In this document: positions 6,481 through 8,762 of the stretch, in pieces | Position numbering within the stretch: position 1 is the first letter of the stretch | How the letters are laid out: every line of letters begins with the position of its first letter | Source of the DNA: an uncultured Alphaproteobacteria bacterium | GTDB taxonomy: Bacteria; Pseudomonadota; Alphaproteobacteria; RF32; CAG-239 | Assembly (NCBI GenBank): GCA_944391365.1 | Contig: CALXTH010000096.1 | Coordinates: 1 to 8,762, forward strand | DNA length: 8,762 nucleotides | Direction: 5' to 3' | Position numbers and translations under genes: made by a program | The notes under the pieces: model-generated | Database searches by the model: none | Seen by the model: the letters and a program-made list of their open reading frames with translations, nothing else | Told to the model about the DNA's origin: nothing

Positions 6481-8762
6481 ATGAATGATATTATGAAGTA
6501 TTTTGGTCAACAGGTTTCGGGAGATTCCTTTGACAAAATCAGAATCTCGATCGCTTCGCCTGAACAGATCCGTTCATGGTCTTACGGTGAGGTCAAAAAG
6601 CCGGAGACGATCAACTATCGTACGTTTAAGCCGGAAAGAGACGGTTTGTTCTGTGCGCGTATTTTCGGTCCGGTTAAGGATTATGAATGTTTGTGCGGAA
6701 AATATAAACGCATGAAATACCGCGGTATCGTGTGCGAAAAGTGCGGTGTTGAGGTTACGTTGTCGAAGGTTCGCCGTGAGCGGATGGGGCATATTGAACT
6801 GGCGGCGCCGGTTGCGCATATCTGGTTTCTGAAGTCTCTGCCGTCACGCATTGCAACTTTGACGGATATTCCGATGAAGGCTTTGGAACGCGTTTTGTAT
6901 TTCGAAAGCTATATTGTGATTGAACCGGGGCTGACGCCGTTGGCGGTGAATGAACTGCTGACCGAAGAGCAGTATCAGGAGGCGATTGACGAGTATGGTG
7001 AGGATTCTTTCCGGGCCGGTATTGGCGCCGAGGCTATCCGCGAGATTTTGGCCGCGATTGATCTGGAAGGCGAGCGAGCCTCAATTCGTGCCGAGCTGAA
7101 GGACAATGCTTCGGAAGCCAAGCGCAAAAAGCTGGTTAAACGCCTGAAACTGATTGAGGATTTTATCAATTCAAATACCAAGCCAGAATGGATGATTTTG
7201 ACCGTTCTGCCGGTTATTCCGCCTGAGCTGCGTCCTTTGGTTCCGTTGGACGGCGGCCGGTTTGCAACATCTGATCTGAATGATTTGTACCGCCGTGTGA
7301 TTAACCGCAACAATCGTCTGAAGAGGCTGATTGAACTGCATGCGCCGGATATTATTATCCGCAATGAAAAAAGAATGTTGCAGGAGGCCGTGGATGCGCT
7401 GTTTGACAATGGCCGCCGCGCCCGCGCAATTACCGGTACCAACAAGCGTCCGCTGAAGTCTTTGTCGGATATGCTGAAAGGTAAACAGGGACGTTTCCGT
7501 CAGAACCTGTTGGGTAAACGTGTTGACTATTCCGGACGTTCGGTTATTACCGTCGGGCCGGAGCTCAAGCTGCATCAGTGCGGTTTGCCGAAGAAAATGG
7601 CGCTGGAGCTGTTTAAGCCGTTTGTTTATGCCAAGTTGGAACTGTATGGGCATGCTACGACGATTAAAGCGGCCAAACGCATGGTAGAAAAAGAGCGGCC
7701 GGAAGTGTGGGATATTCTGGAGGAAGTTATTCGTGAGCATCCGGTATTGCTGAACCGTGCGCCGACTTTGCACCGTCTGGGTATTCAGGCTTTTGAGCCG
7801 GTGTTGGTCGAAGGTAAAGCCATTCATCTGCATCCGCTGGTTTGTACGGCGTTTAACGCCGACTTTGACGGTGACCAAATGGCCGTGCATGTTCCGTTGT
7901 CCGTCGAGGCGCAGTTGGAAGCCCGTGTGTTGATGATGTCAACCAACAATATTTTGTCTCCGGCGTCGGGTAAGCCGATTATTGTTCCGTCACAAGATAT
8001 GGTTCTGGGCATCTATTATCTGACCTATGAGGCTGACGGGATGATTGGCGAAGGTTCGGTTTTTGCCGATTTTAACGAAGTTCAGATGGCTTTGGATGCC
8101 AAAGTTGTTGATCTGCACGCAAAAATCAAATGCCGGATGGAATATGTGGATGATGCCGGAAACGTTAAGTATGGCATTGTTGATACGACACCGGGGCGTA
8201 TTATTGTTTCGCAGATTTTGCCGAAACACAAGAATGTGCCGTTTTCTTTGGTGAACCGGTTGGTTAAGAAAAAGGAAATCGGTGAAATTATTGATACGGT
8301 TTATCGTCATTGCGGGCAGAAAGAGACTGTCTTGTTTGTCGATAAGATTATGACGCTCGGCTTTACCAATGCCTGCAAGGCCGGTATTTCGTTCGGCAAG
8401 GACGATCTGATTGTTCCGGAGGCCAAAAAACGTCTTGTCGCCGAGACGGAAGCTCAGGTTAAGGAATTTGAGCAGCAGTATCAGAACGGTTTGATTACCA
8501 AAGGTGAAAAATATAACAAAGTGGTTGATATCTGGGCGGCTTGTACCGATAAGGTTGCCGACGAGATGATGAAAAATATTTCAAAAACCGATCATGGGTA
8601 TATCAACTCTGTTTATATGATGGCTCACTCCGGTGCGCGCGGTTCTGCCGCTCAGATGCGCCAGTTGGCCGGTATGCGCGGTTTGATGGCTAAGCCGTCA
8701 GGTGAGATTATTGAACAGCCGATTATCTCAAACTTTAAAGAAGGATTGACGGTGTCGGAATA
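6481..8762 (+). CDS. rpoC: DNA-directed RNA polymerase subunit beta' (3' partial)
   Basis: This is the beta' subunit, which carries the active-site magnesium and the clamp of RNA polymerase. The ATG at 6481 follows AAAGGAG (6464-6470) by 10 bases and sits 20 bases after the rpoB stop codon, so the two genes are co-transcribed. The window shows 760 complete codons plus two bases of the next; a full subunit is about 1,400 aa. The N-terminal region reads IRSWSYGEVKKPETINYRT. The zinc-ribbon cysteines are C70, C72, C85 and C88, the same numbers as in E. coli. Clamp and lid/rudder regions include KPEWMILTVLPVIPPELRP and GKQGRFRQNLLGKRVDYSG. The catalytic loop NADFDGDQMAVH has its three aspartates at D461, D463 and D465 (E. 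coli 460, 462, 464). GSAAQMRQLAGMRGLMAKP starts at residue 721. The sequence stops just before the expected bridge helix, so the trigger loop and C-terminal domains cannot be judged. No disruption is seen in the visible part. Confidence 0.99.
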   Translation, partial: MNDIMKYFGQQVSGDSFDKIRISIASPEQIRSWSYGEVKKPETINYRTFKPERDGLFCARIFGPVKDYECLCGKYKRMKYRGIVCEKCGVEVTLSKVRRERMGHIELAAPVAHIWFLKSLPSRIATLTDIPMKALERVLYFESYIVIEPGLTPLAVNELLTEEQYQEAIDEYGEDSFRAGIGAEAIREILAAIDLEGERASIRAELKDNASEAKRKKLVKRLKLIEDFINSNTKPEWMILTVLPVIPPELRPLVPLDGGRFATSDLNDLYRRVINRNNRLKRLIELHAPDIIIRNEKRMLQEAVDALFDNGRRARAITGTNKRPLKSLSDMLKGKQGRFRQNLLGKRVDYSGRSVITVGPELKLHQCGLPKKMALELFKPFVYAKLELYGHATTIKAAKRMVEKERPEVWDILEEVIREHPVLLNRAPTLHRLGIQAFEPVLVEGKAIHLHPLVCTAFNADFDGDQMAVHVPLSVEAQLEARVLMMSTNNILSPASGKPIIVPSQDMVLGIYYLTYEADGMIGEGSVFADFNEVQMALDAKVVDLHAKIKCRMEYVDDAGNVKYGIVDTTPGRIIVSQILPKHKNVPFSLVNRLVKKKEIGEIIDTVYRHCGQKETVLFVDKIMTLGFTNACKAGISFGKDDLIVPEAKKRLVAETEAQVKEFEQQYQNGLITKGEKYNKVVDIWAACTDKVADEMMKNISKTDHGYINSVYMMAHSGARGSAAQMRQLAGMRGLMAKPSGEIIEQPIISNFKEGLTVSE

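Overview
The window looks like chromosomal DNA of an alphaproteobacterium. RpoB and RpoC align closely, from memory, with proteobacterial RNA polymerase subunits. RpoB is 1,387 aa, the length usual in Alphaproteobacteria, with lineage-type wording in its N-terminal and lobe regions. Moderate GC content and the large Cys-rich surface-type protein beside it resemble uncultured host-associated Rhodospirillales-like lineages, but that placement is an inference from style, not a database match.

Layout, all genes on the + strand. (1) Positions 2-1816 hold the 3' part of a long gene whose start lies left of the window. It encodes a Cys-rich protein with a Ser/Gly linker, degenerate Cys-rich segments, four tandem 43-45-residue repeats that each carry an EGF-like signature, and a C-terminal domain of the DUF1566 / C-type-lectin-like kind ending in RPVLAF. 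The last 51 codons have features expected of a diversity-generating retroelement (DGR) variable region, but no reverse transcriptase or template repeat is in view. (2) Positions 1817-2296 are a 480-base intergenic region. It holds an orphan Shine-Dalgarno-like sequence, a strong intrinsic terminator, a candidate promoter and a leader RNA with two potential hairpin regions. (3) Positions 2297-6460 are rpoB, complete. (4) From 6481 to the right edge is rpoC, with 760 codons visible and the 3' part cut off.

rpoB and rpoC form a tight operon, with a 20-base gap containing the rpoC ribosome binding site. Their products are the two large catalytic subunits of RNA polymerase. The Cys-rich gene is probably a separate transcription unit ending at the 1938-1971 terminator, and rpoBC seems to have its own promoter after that terminator. 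The usual upstream partners of rpoB (rplK-rplA-rplJ-rplL) are not in the 2.3 kb upstream, where an accessory surface-type gene sits instead. The most interesting points are the possible hypermutable C-terminus of the Cys-rich protein, its EGF-like repeat array, and the structured rpoB leader that could hide the ribosome binding site. No clearly new multi-gene system is visible.
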